Shown here: positions 1 to 8,877 of the stretch, piece by piece
Layout: the number at the start of each line of letters is the position of its first letter
Position numbering within the stretch: the first letter of the stretch is position 1
DNA from: Chitinophaga eiseniae
GTDB taxonomy: Bacteria > Bacteroidota > Bacteroidia > Chitinophagales > Chitinophagaceae
NCBI RefSeq assembly: GCF_900167135.1
Contig: NZ_FUWZ01000002.1
Location: 310,001 to 374,000, forward strand
DNA: 64,000 bases
Direction of reading: 5' to 3'
Position numbers and translations under genes: made by a program
The notes under the pieces: model-generated
Told to the model about the DNA's origin: nothing
What the model saw: only the letters and a program-made list of their open reading frames with translations
Databases searched by the model: none

Positions 1-3000
1 CGGCTCCAGGTATTTCGGCTGACCGGAATAGTTATACCCGATACCGCCGCGGTGTTTCGTCAGCAAATCACTCTGGATAAGCGGGTTATGCCGGTTGATC
101 TGCGAGAATGAATAGCTGATATCGAAGTTCTCGATATCCCATAGGTGACGTTTACCCTGCCGTGTATTGAGTTTACGGACGTTGGTAAAGTTCAGGCTGG
201 TGATGGAAGTAAAGTCCTGTGCATTCTTGCGCATGGAATCCCTTTCCCACCGGGACCTTGCCAGCGCGAGTTTGTCTTTCAGTTTGATATCAAGATCGTA
301 GGGATCATATTCCGGGTTGCTGACAGCCTGTGAATAGCCGGCGTATACCGGGATAGACATGCCTACGCTCTTCGGCAGCAGTTTACCCAAATCCAGGTTG
401 GCGGCGGCGTCGTATTGCAGGAAGTTATCACGGAAGCGTTCATTCACGCGCTGGTCGATGTTACCGAATCCGGCAGTGTGCATGTTGCCGGACACGGAGA
501 TGGTGCCCAGGTCGGCCAGCTGCACGTCTACCCTTGCCAGCGCGGCATAGCCGCCTTTTTCGTCGAAGTCTGACAGCCGCAGTTCATCGAACCATACTTC
601 GGCGCAACGCGGCAGGCCATCGTCTTTCGGGTTCATTACACCGATCATCATGGTGCGGGCGTCGCCCAGGCTGGGGTTACCCACCACAGACATGAAGTTG
701 CCGAATTCATCGGCCACCGGTGTCATGGGATATGCCTGCAGCGGAGAGCAGGAATCGCACATGTTACGTTTCTGTTTCAGCTGGCTCAGGCGCTCCATGA
801 TGAGCTGCATATTGTTACCGTCGGGCCAGATCTCGATAGGGGCTTTGGAGTTCCAGGCCGTTACTTTCAGCGGAATGCGGTATTCGTAGTAGTTGCTCAC
901 AAAGTCGCTACCAATGCGGATCACGGCTTGTACCTGACCGTCTTTCAATGCGGTGGCGGAACCCACGGCTTCTGCGTGCATGTACATTTCCATTTTCTTG
1001 TACTGGCGCAGGTCCATGTTGAGCGTTTTATACAGGGCACGTACTTCACCATCCTGCAGGTTACATACCTGGACGGACAGGGATTGTTCGTTCAGCTGCA
1101 GCGTGGTGTTGTTGGTGCTGATGGTATTCTGTCTTACTACTCCCGGCGGCAGCACGTAAGGGATAGGGCTGCGGGAAGAATTCTCTTCAATATTGACAGC
1201 AGACGAGTTAAAGGTAGTGGTCTGGTCCAGGGGCACAGGGTCGCCGGGTCTCAGTTCATACATATAACGGCGCCATTGGCTGCGCACCAGCTCCAGTTTG
1301 GCAAAACGTACCACCACCGGCTCTGCGAAGTCTGTCATGAACATACGCATAAAGCGGATGGACTTGAAGTCGGGGATGTTACCCACTTTTGCGTTAAACT
1401 GGTTCAGCGGAATTTTAAACTGGTACCATGTTTCGTTCGTTTTCTGGCCATTGGGCAGGTCTACCGGCGCCTCTATTTTATCCACGATGAAGTTGGAGCC
1501 AACGGCCATACCTGGTTTAAGGTCTACCCGGTACTGGAAGTATTCTTCCGTTTCGTTCATGGTATTGTCCCTGTTCAGATCTTCTGATTCAGGGATGTTG
1601 GTCGCCGCGGTGGAGAAAGTGGATTTCGGATCAGACACCGGGGAGTTGCCTTCCGGGTTGCTGTAGTTTTTATAACGTTCCAGGATGCCGGCGCGGGAAG
1701 CGTCGTAATCGGCGTTACGATAGTGTTTGTAGTCGTCGTTGGACGGATCTCGCTGGGCCTGCTGGAATACCGGGGAGCCGCCGAAGTTCTGGGCCAGTGT
1801 GTCCATATAGCTTCTGTAGAAAGCTGCTTCATCAGTAGATTTCAGACCATCATATCCTACGTCCTGGTAGGCCCGGATGTTGGGATCGTTGTCGAAAGCC
1901 TGTGTGATCTGCTGCTGGAACTTAGGCTGGCGGCCCCATTTGGAGGAATCGATTTTATTCGGTTCCTGCCGTGGGTCGGGCATACCGTTTTCGAAGAACT
2001 TCTTCGAGTCTTTGAGGATGTCTTCAGAAACGTTGCCCAGGTTGAAGTAGAGGGAGCCCCCATTGCTGCCGGGCGTTTTGATGAAGGGGTCCTGTATCCA
2101 GAACTCGATGTATTCGATATTGGCTGTTTCGAAGTCGCTGTTGTCGATGGCGCGCATGATACCGCCCCATCTTGTTCTGGGCCGGGCCAGTTTACCATTG
2201 CGGTCCATGGCCAGCGGGCTGCTGGTAAAGTTATACGGGCCTCTTTCGGTTGGATAGTAGGCCAGGTCGAGGGTGCTGAGCTGGCTTTGGCCGAAGTCGG
2301 TGGACCTGTTGCGGAACACTTCTTTCTGGTATACGAGCCTTACCCGGGGGTCTGACTGATCATCCAGGGAGATGCCTGCCGGCAGGTTGGGTGATTTCGG
2401 CAGCTGGAGCGTTGGCTCCAGGATATACCAGGCCAGTTTAGCCCTGTTCTTACCGTATTCAAGGACGTTGTTGTCTTCCGCTTCCGGGAACAACACCGTA
2501 CCGGACGAGTTGGTAGCTCCTTTTGGTGTGGAGGCCAGCGCCCAGCTGGTGGCCGGAAATTTCAGGTCATACCCGCTTTTCACCCCTTCGAAGTCATCGA
2601 TAAAAGCAGTACCCTGCTTGCTGCCGGCCTGGTTGATCAGTTTACTGTGACCGGGGAACAGGCGGGCCACCTCACCGGTGAAAAGGATGCTGGAAGGTGC
2701 GGTGGTACTGTAATTGGGCAGTTTATCGAGGAAACGTGTGAGGCCTTTCCATTCGGAAGCGTAGTTCACGTCGAGGCCCACCATCGTGTTTTTGATAGGA
2801 TCTTCGCCGTAATTCACTTTCTGGTAGTAGGGCCGTTCACTCATGCGGACGATGGTACCGCCGATGCTGAGTTTATCGTTCACCAGGTAATCGAGGCGGG
2901 TACCGAAGTAGTTACGGACCTGCTGTCCGAACAAGGCATTGTTTTCAAACTGTACATTGATCGGTACGCCGGAGTTGAGCACCCCGCCATTGATAATTTT

Positions 3001-5142
3001 GAGCCTGCCGAGGTTATAGTCGATGATGTAATCCACGTTTTCGCGCAGCATCTGGCCACCAGCGGTAACGGTCACGGAGCCGGGCGGGATAGTGATCCCC
3101 CCGCCAAGGTTAATTTCCGACGAATTGGCCGATTTATATGAACCGCGGATCACGTAGCGGTTCAGCTGCGGGAACTGCTGTGCCACTACTTTGATGGAGT
3201 CGTACAGTACCCGGTACAGGTATTGTTTTTCGAGGGCGACGTCTCCGCCGAATGCTTTTTTCAGACCATCGGCAAATGGTTCCAGCATGGGGAACATGAT
3301 CTTGCCTGTCAGGGAATTGATCGTGTAACCTTCCACGTAATCAAAAACACCGTCGGGCTGGGGGTCCAGCTGGTTATTAAGCCGGTCCAGGTTTAATACG
3401 GTGATGATCGGGGCGCCGGCGTATTCGTTTTTGCCGTCCGGCAGGTAACGTTTATCGCTCGGAGGTCTGCTTTCTGCGCCGGGGTCTTTATAGAACACGT
3501 CCATTTTAAAGTCTTCCTTGTTCACCTGGAAGGCGCCGGTGGCGTAGATGTTTTTCATCATCAGCTGCCAGATAGGTAATATCGGACGGGCGGACGTGGC
3601 CTTGAGCAATTTCAGGAACAGCACCGGAGAGTTGGCGCTGTTGTTCTGGTCCGGCGGTACGTCCTGGGAGAATTCACCCACCTGGTAGGTACGGCCGTTA
3701 TAGGTATACTGATAAGCTACCGCCAGTACTTCGTCCGGCTGCAGCTGTTGGTTCAGGGAGATAAAGCCCAGTTGTTTGTTGATGGTATACTCGGTGGAGT
3801 CCAGTTTCCGGGCGAAGGTCTTTTCAAATTCCGACACGGGTTTGAGGCCCAAAGCCAGCAACCGGCTCACAACGATGCTGGTGTTACGGCTGGCCGCATC
3901 GCGGATCAGGTTCTGATACAAGTCGTTCGTGGCCCTGTCCGGCAGATGGGAGGTGGTGTTTACCCTGATGTTACTGTTATAGGGTTTGTATTCCCCGAGG
4001 TCCATCAAACCTACGATGTCGCGGGTTTGGGTGGTGGCCCCTGTTTTATTCGTCACCCACACCTCAATCCGCGTGATGTTGGACAGGGAGCGGATGATGG
4101 GGAGGTTGGACATGGCGTAGTTGAAGGTATCGCGGAAGAACTGCGCCAGCAGGAAGTGGCGGTTGTCTTCATACTCGTCGGCCCGGATGTTGTAGTCCTG
4201 CACCATGGTGCCGCCTTTGAGCATGAGGTTTTGTTTCTGCGATTTCTGGTTAGACAGTACGCTGGTGACGGTGAGGCGCCCGAACTGCAGTTGTGTTTTC
4301 ACCCCGAAGAGGGACTGGATGCCGGAGATCAGGGAACTGCGCAGGGGGAAGCTGACGTTACCGGCTTCTATCTTCTTGATAATTTCGTCGTTATAGCCGG
4401 TGTATTCGAGTTTCACCTGGTTTTCGAAATCGAAGGTGGACTGGGTGTTATAGTTGGTGATGAGTTTTAGTTTATCCCCTATCCTGCCGGTGACGTTCAT
4501 GTTGATACCCATATCGAAGTTGAACCCGCCGTTTTTACGGGCTTGTTCCACCAGTACGGGGTTTTTGATATTCTGGCCCTGGTAGCCGAAGGTAAGGTCC
4601 AGGCTACCCTGGGGGCGGATATCGACTTTACTGCCGCCGAAGATGCGGTCAAACAGGTTATTACCATTATACAGCAGCGGCCCGTTGCCTCTTTGGTTGA
4701 GGTTACCGAGGGCGCTGGCCCTTTTCTGCCAGTAATTTTTTTCGCTTTGCGCTGACTGGAGCTTATAGAACTCGTCGAAGTTCATATAAGTCGGGTTACG
4801 GTAGTTCTGGTTGCCGATTTTTTCGGTAACGGTATATTGTTTGGTAACGGGATCGTATTCTACTGTTTTGTTGATATTGGCCGGGTCGTTCAGGTCAATA
4901 GCGTTCCTGGACGCCGGATCAGATATACTGGGGCCGCGCCTGTCCTTAAGGGGATATTTCAAGGTATCTTTCTTCCCGGTAGTATCGATTTTGGTATTAC
5001 CAGTAATTGTGGTGTCCGACTTCCAACTCGTTCTGCTCAAAAAATGAAAATTCCCGGATCGTTCCCTTGCGGCGGTGTCAACAATGATAAAAGATACAAT
5101 TCCTATTACTGCAAAAGCGCCATAATAAGTCCTTCTTGCCAA
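1..5142 (-). CDS. sprA: SprA, type IX secretion outer-membrane translocon (3' part outside window)
   Basis: SprA is the very large outer-membrane barrel through which the type IX secretion system (T9SS) exports folded proteins; it is needed for gliding in Bacteroidota. The minus-strand frame stays open from 5142 to the window edge (1714 codons), against about 2300-2500 residues for the family, so the C-terminal part is missing. The only start after the in-frame stop at 5178-5176 is TTG at 5142-5140, followed by a short hydrophobic segment (GAFAVIGIVSFIIV) and then SprA-type sequence such as NYWQKRASALGNLNQRGNG. ruvA lies 33 bp upstream on the same strand, a pairing common in this phylum. The family call is from remembered sequence; the TTG start is inferred. 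Confidence 0.9.
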   Translation of the reverse strand, partial: MARRTYYGAFAVIGIVSFIIVDTAARERSGNFHFLSRTSWKSDTTITGNTKIDTTGKKDTLKYPLKDRRGPSISDPASRNAIDLNDPANINKTVEYDPVTKQYTVTEKIGNQNYRNPTYMNFDEFYKLQSAQSEKNYWQKRASALGNLNQRGNGPLLYNGNNLFDRIFGGSKVDIRPQGSLDLTFGYQGQNIKNPVLVEQARKNGGFNFDMGINMNVTGRIGDKLKLITNYNTQSTFDFENQVKLEYTGYNDEIIKKIEAGNVSFPLRSSLISGIQSLFGVKTQLQFGRLTVTSVLSNQKSQKQNLMLKGGTMVQDYNIRADEYEDNRHFLLAQFFRDTFNYAMSNLPIIRSLSNITRIEVWVTNKTGATTQTRDIVGLMDLGEYKPYNSNIRVNTTSHLPDRATNDLYQNLIRDAASRNTSIVVSRLLALGLKPVSEFEKTFARKLDSTEYTINKQLGFISLNQQLQPDEVLAVAYQYTYNGRTYQVGEFSQDVPPDQNNSANSPVLFLKLLKATSARPILPIWQLMMKNIYATGAFQVNKEDFKMDVFYKDPGAESRPPSDKRYLPDGKNEYAGAPIITVLNLDRLNNQLDPQPDGVFDYVEGYTINSLTGKIMFPMLEPFADGLKKAFGGDVALEKQYLYRVLYDSIKVVAQQFPQLNRYVIRGSYKSANSSEINLGGGITIPPGSVTVTAGGQMLRENVDYIIDYNLGRLKIINGGVLNSGVPINVQFENNALFGQQVRNYFGTRLDYLVNDKLSIGGTIVRMSERPYYQKVNYGEDPIKNTMVGLDVNYASEWKGLTRFLDKLPNYSTTAPSSILFTGEVARLFPGHSKLINQAGSKQGTAFIDDFEGVKSGYDLKFPATSWALASTPKGATNSSGTVLFPEAEDNNVLEYGKNRAKLAWYILEPTLQLPKSPNLPAGISLDDQSDPRVRLVYQKEVFRNRSTDFGQSQLSTLDLAYYPTERGPYNFTSSPLAMDRNGKLARPRTRWGGIMRAIDNSDFETANIEYIEFWIQDPFIKTPGSNGGSLYFNLGNVSEDILKDSKKFFENGMPDPRQEPNKIDSSKWGRQPKFQQQITQAFDNDPNIRAYQDVGYDGLKSTDEAAFYRSYMDTLAQNFGGSPVFQQAQRDPSNDDYKHYRNADYDASRAGILERYKNYSNPEGNSPVSDPKSTFSTAATNIPESEDLNRDNTMNETEEYFQYRVDLKPGMAVGSNFIVDKIEAPVDLPNGQKTNETWYQFKIPLNQFNAKVGNIPDFKSIRFMRMFMTDFAEPVVVRFAKLELVRSQWRRYMYELRPGDPVPLDQTTTFNSSAVNIEENSSRSPIPYVLPPGVVRQNTISTNNTTLQLNEQSLSVQVCNLQDGEVRALYKTLNMDLRQYKKMEMYMHAEAVGSATALKDGQVQAVIRIGSDFVSNYYEYRIPLKVTAWNSKAPIEIWPDGNNMQLIMERLSQLKQKRNMCDSCSPLQAYPMTPVADEFGNFMSVVGNPSLGDARTMMIGVMNPKDDGLPRCAEVWFDELRLSDFDEKGGYAALARVDVQLADLGTISVSGNMHTAGFGNIDQRVNERFRDNFLQYDAAANLDLGKLLPKSVGMSIPVYAGYSQAVSNPEYDPYDLDIKLKDKLALARSRWERDSMRKNAQDFTSITSLNFTNVRKLNTRQGKRHLWDIENFDISYSFSQINRHNPLIQSDLLTKHRGGIGYNYSGQPKYLEP

Positions 5143-5175
5143 GAAAAATAGGTTTTTATAGAGGTCTTGATATAA

Positions 5176-5766
5176 TTATAAACTCTTCAGGGCCTTTTTG
5201 ATCAGCTCTTCCAAGTTTTGCAATAGTGGTTCGTTCTTCATAACTCTCTGGATTGCCGCATCCGCCATATTCCGGGCTATGCCAAGAGTTACCAGAGCAT
5301 TTAACGCATCTTCATGAATTGTATTGTTTACAGTGGCAGATAATTGTAGTCCGACTGTATCCTTTTGTTTCTTAACCTTATCTTTTAATTCCAGAATAAT
5401 TCTTTTGGCTGTTTTGGCTCCTATGCCTTTTACACTTTCCAGCATTTTTTCATTTTCCATCATAATGGCCCGCTGGACGTCTTCCGGTTGAAGAGAAGAC
5501 AACATCATTCTCGCCGTACTGGCGCCTACTCCCGATACGCTGATCAGCAATAAAAAGAGGTTTTTTTCTGCTTCCTCGAAAAAACCATACAGCGTATGTG
5601 CATCCTCTTTGATCTGCAGGAAGGTTAACAATTTGCAGCTGTCCAGGCCCTGTATCCTCGAATAGGTGTTCAGACTGATCTGAACTTCATACCCTACTCC
5701 GTGCACATCCATATGAACCAAAGCCGGTGACTTATAAGCCAATTTTCCATCCAAATAAGCGATCAT
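5176..5766 (-). CDS. ruvA: Holliday junction branch migration protein RuvA
   Basis: RuvA binds four-way DNA junctions and loads the RuvB motor for branch migration during recombinational repair. The 196-residue product has the usual length. It shows the N-terminal OB fold (MIAYLDGKLAYKSP, then HGVGYEV), two helix-hairpin-helix motifs (SVSGVGASTARMML near 78-91 and SVKGIGAKTAKRII near 111-124), and a C-terminal domain ending in LEELIKKALKSL that would contact RuvB. ruvB and ruvC are not adjacent. The stop codon is 33 bp before the sprA start, so the two are probably co-transcribed. Nothing unusual in the sequence. Confidence 0.96.
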   Translation of the reverse strand: MIAYLDGKLAYKSPALVHMDVHGVGYEVQISLNTYSRIQGLDSCKLLTFLQIKEDAHTLYGFFEEAEKNLFLLLISVSGVGASTARMMLSSLQPEDVQRAIMMENEKMLESVKGIGAKTAKRIILELKDKVKKQKDTVGLQLSATVNNTIHEDALNALVTLGIARNMADAAIQRVMKNEPLLQNLEELIKKALKSL

Positions 5767-5853
5767 AGAAGGTAAAGGTTCGATAATTTACTTAAACTTA
5801 CGAAAAAAGAGGAATAATTTATCCCTGTGATAATAACGGCAAAGATGCTAACT

Positions 5854-5880
5854 TTTAACGGATTGACAAGCCTTTAACGG
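5854..5880 (+). promoter_or_regulatory. Direct repeat TTTAACGG upstream of fabH
   Basis: The octamer TTTAACGG occurs at 5854-5861 and 5873-5880, a 19-bp period, in the 193-bp gap between the divergent ruvA and fabH. The rest of the gap is AT-rich. A weak minus-7-like TATTTTTAC lies upstream of the fabH ATG. The repeat could be an operator for fatty-acid control, but no regulator can be named. Confidence 0.25.
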
Positions 5881-5959
5881 GTTCATATGGGACTTTTTTA
5901 GGAAATATTCGTTTATATCGTATTTTTACGCCTCGATTTAAACACATATTTTAGTTTAT

Positions 5960-6970
5960 ATGAATAAAATTACGGCCGCTATTACAGCGGTGGGTGGATA
6001 TGTTCCTGACTATGTGCTGACCAATCAGGAACTGGAAAAACTGGTAGACACAACAGATGAGTGGATTTTAACCAGAACGGGCATCTCCGAAAGAAGAATT
6101 CTCAAAGGAGAAGGGAAAGGTACTTCCGACTTATGTGTACCGATCGCCCTTGAAATCTGCAGAAAGAGAGGCATCACCCCCGAAGATATCGATCTGCTGA
6201 TCGTTGCCACCGTAACCCCCGACATGACCTTCCCCGCCACAGCCAATGTTGTAACAGATAAAATCGGAGCAAAGAATGCATTCGGTTTCGACATCAGTGC
6301 TGCCTGCTCCGGCTTTCTGTATGCACTGGACACCGGCGCACGGTTTATTGAAAGTGGCCGTTATCAGAAAGTAATGGTGATTGGCGCCGACAAAATGAGC
6401 GCTATCATGGACTATACAGACAGAACTACCTGCATCATCTTCGGTGACGGCGGCGGCGGCGTACTGCTGGAGCCCAACTACGAAGGATACGGCGTGGTGG
6501 ACAGCATCCTGAAAAGCGACGGCCATGGCCGCGAATACCTCCACATGAAGGCCGGCGGCTCGGTAAAACCAGCTACCATCGAAACTGTGCAGAACCGTGA
6601 ACACTTCGTGTACCAGGAAGGTAAAATGGTGTTCAAATACGCTGTTTCCAACATGTCCGAAGCTGCCAACGGCATCCTCGAGCGGAATAACCTCACTGCG
6701 GAAAGCATCGCCTGGCTTGTACCGCACCAGGCCAACAAACGTATTATCGCAGCCACTGCGCAGTACATCAACCTGCCCGAAGAAAAGGTCATGATGAACA
6801 TCCACCGCTACGGCAACACCACTGCGGGGACCATTCCTTTATGCCTGTGGGACTACGAAAAACAGCTGAAAAAAGGCGATAACCTTATCATGGCCGCATT
6901 TGGCGGCGGCTTCACCTGGGGCGCCAGCTATATCAAGTGGGCTTACGACGGCGAAAAATACGGCAAGTAA
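5960..6970 (+). CDS. fabH: 3-oxoacyl-ACP synthase III (KAS III)
   Basis: FabH condenses an acyl-CoA primer with malonyl-ACP to start fatty acid synthesis; in this phylum the primer is often branched-chain. The 336-residue protein has all three catalytic residues: Cys116 in DISAACSGFLYAL, His256 in WLVPHQANKRI and Asn286 in HRYGNTTAGT. The N-terminal VGGYVPDYVLTNQELE and TRTGISERRI segments are typical of the family. It stands alone, not in a plsX-fabH-fabD run; fabD is about 9 kb away on the other strand. Its stop is only 4 bp from the stop of the convergent kinase-like gene. A 10-bp hairpin at 6993-7022, inside that neighbour's 3' end, may help end transcription. Confidence 0.96.
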   Translation: MNKITAAITAVGGYVPDYVLTNQELEKLVDTTDEWILTRTGISERRILKGEGKGTSDLCVPIALEICRKRGITPEDIDLLIVATVTPDMTFPATANVVTDKIGAKNAFGFDISAACSGFLYALDTGARFIESGRYQKVMVIGADKMSAIMDYTDRTTCIIFGDGGGGVLLEPNYEGYGVVDSILKSDGHGREYLHMKAGGSVKPATIETVQNREHFVYQEGKMVFKYAVSNMSEAANGILERNNLTAESIAWLVPHQANKRIIAATAQYINLPEEKVMMNIHRYGNTTAGTIPLCLWDYEKQLKKGDNLIMAAFGGGFTWGASYIKWAYDGEKYGK

Positions 6971-6974
6971 TTTT

Positions 6975-8852
6975 TCACGGTAAAATATACCCGAAGGCCA
7001 GGTACGAATGTTCCTGGCCTTCTGCTATAATATAGCCCTGCATCATCTTCATCAGGTCCCGACTGATCACCAGCCCCAATGCCAGTCCGTTGTCCTGCCA
7101 GTTTTCCAGTCCGGCCAGCACAAAACGGGTATCTTCTCCTGTCTTTGCCTTTATATGCACTTCCGTTTGCCCCATGGACTGGTCGACGGTTATTTCCAGC
7201 ATGCTGCCCGTTGTGGCAACGGCCACGGCTATCTGCAACAGCTGTATGTTCACCAGCTTCAGCATTTCCTCGTCCGCCAGTACCGACACGTTTTCCGGAA
7301 TATAGTTCTTTACCATCAGCCTTTTCTTTTCCAGCTCCGCTTCCAGCGGTCCGAGCGCACTCTGGATCAACGGCAGCAGCCGGCAGCGCACCGGCTCATA
7401 ATGGTAGCCGGACAATTGCAGCCGCAACCATTTGAGGATATTGTCAAAAACCTCCAGCACCTTTCCGGAAGTAGCACTGATATGCCTGAGCCAGGTGGCC
7501 ATTTCCGCTTTGGACAGTTTACCCGATTTAAACCTTGCCGCTACCTCTGTCAGATGCACTAATGGCCCCCGGAAATCCCGCGCCAGTATGCTTATCAGCT
7601 TATTTTTAAAGGCATCTGTTTCTGTGAGGGCTGCATTCAGTGCGGCTATATCCCGGTAACTCCGCAGCAGGGCTTCATCCTGCTGTTTTAACCGCTGGTA
7701 ATGCCAATACCGTTCAAAAGCTACCACCAGCAACAACACCAGTACTATCAGCACGCCTACCGCCAGCAACCGGTTATTGTCTGAAGCCGCCAGTTCAGCT
7801 GCCAGCACCTGCTGCTGACGTTTATTCTGCTGCGCCAGGTCGGCGACGGCTTTTTCCTTCAGAAAAATTTCGATATAATCAAAGGAATGCGCGTTGGGCT
7901 GGTAACGTTTCTCCGCTGCCAGTTGCATGATCTCCCGGCCATACTGCACCATGCGGGCGTTGTCTTTTTTCTGTTTGTAATAATCGTATAGCCGTGCCAG
8001 CCAATAAAGGTTTAACTCGATGCTACCCGTTTGCACTCCTAACAGGTACGCTTTTTCCTGGTACCGGGCGGTATCGGGATGGTAGCCCATGCGGGGAAAA
8101 TCATCCAACCGCCCGTACATGTCCATGGCTACATAAGGCATCCCTGCACGCAATGCGTTATCTGCCAGCCGGTAGATAGCTTCTTCTGCCTGCCTGCCCT
8201 GTCCCTGTTGTACCAGGTCGTTCAGCGAATAAGCATCTATATAAAAACTGATTTTGGAGCGCGGGTACTTATTCACCACCTGGCGCGCCCGTTTCAGTGC
8301 CCAGTGCACCGAGTCCGCATGCGCACTGTCTTTATAAAAACGCATAACGTAGTTGATTAACAGTATCCCATATACGGAATCCTTGTCCGGTGGCAGCCGG
8401 CTGGCCATCTTAAACGCCTGGTAAAAGTAGTTGTTGGCATCTTCCTTCCGGCCGGTGTTGCGATAGTACAGGTAAATATTACTGAGTGTTTTGGCTACCC
8501 GGGCGGAATCGCCCAGCTGTTCATGTATTTTGAGAGCCCGGTAAGCGTAGATGCCGGCCACGCCGAAATCCGTTTTCAGGGCGTAGTACCAGCTCATCAG
8601 GTCGTTGGCGTCTGCGTGCCCCCTGGCATCGTGCAGCCTGGCTGCCATGTCCCGTACTTTTATAGCGTACTGAAAACTGCTGTCCACGTCTATCACAGCG
8701 TACAAGGCGCTTATCCGGCCCAGTACCACGAGGTAGCCGGCGCTGTCACGCTGGCGCGACAGCTCCCGCTGCAGTTCCGGCAGCTGCGGCGTCTGCGCCT
8801 GTAGCTGTAAGCCCAACAGGGACAGCAAAGTAATAATGTAACAGTTACGCAT
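6975..8852 (-). CDS. TPR membrane protein with degenerate histidine-kinase module (pseudokinase A)
   Basis: Predicted envelope sensor of 625 residues. In order: signal peptide (1-20), TPR-like helical repeats (about 25-350), one membrane helix (about 361-379), a coiled region, a DHp-like segment (about 410-475) and a C-terminal ATPase-like remnant. The H-box position reads LARDFRGPL, with Arg425 in place of the phosphoacceptor His. The N-box Asn and the DxGxG G1 motif are missing, although an ISRDLMKMMQG helix like that of active paralogue C remains. It should therefore neither bind ATP nor autophosphorylate. It is last of three tandem paralogues, 25 bp after B, and no response regulator is adjacent. 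It could act as an allosteric partner of paralogue C; the ligand is unknown. Confidence 0.82.
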   Translation of the reverse strand: MRNCYIITLLSLLGLQLQAQTPQLPELQRELSRQRDSAGYLVVLGRISALYAVIDVDSSFQYAIKVRDMAARLHDARGHADANDLMSWYYALKTDFGVAGIYAYRALKIHEQLGDSARVAKTLSNIYLYYRNTGRKEDANNYFYQAFKMASRLPPDKDSVYGILLINYVMRFYKDSAHADSVHWALKRARQVVNKYPRSKISFYIDAYSLNDLVQQGQGRQAEEAIYRLADNALRAGMPYVAMDMYGRLDDFPRMGYHPDTARYQEKAYLLGVQTGSIELNLYWLARLYDYYKQKKDNARMVQYGREIMQLAAEKRYQPNAHSFDYIEIFLKEKAVADLAQQNKRQQQVLAAELAASDNNRLLAVGVLIVLVLLLVVAFERYWHYQRLKQQDEALLRSYRDIAALNAALTETDAFKNKLISILARDFRGPLVHLTEVAARFKSGKLSKAEMATWLRHISATSGKVLEVFDNILKWLRLQLSGYHYEPVRCRLLPLIQSALGPLEAELEKKRLMVKNYIPENVSVLADEEMLKLVNIQLLQIAVAVATTGSMLEITVDQSMGQTEVHIKAKTGEDTRFVLAGLENWQDNGLALGLVISRDLMKMMQGYIIAEGQEHSYLAFGYILP

Positions 8853-8877
8853 ATACGTTTTATGGAATACTATGGGA

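Noticed and set aside
928..1587. Plus-strand open frame of 219 codons
   Set aside because: It lies antisense within sprA; the minus frame encodes recognisable SprA sequence throughout.
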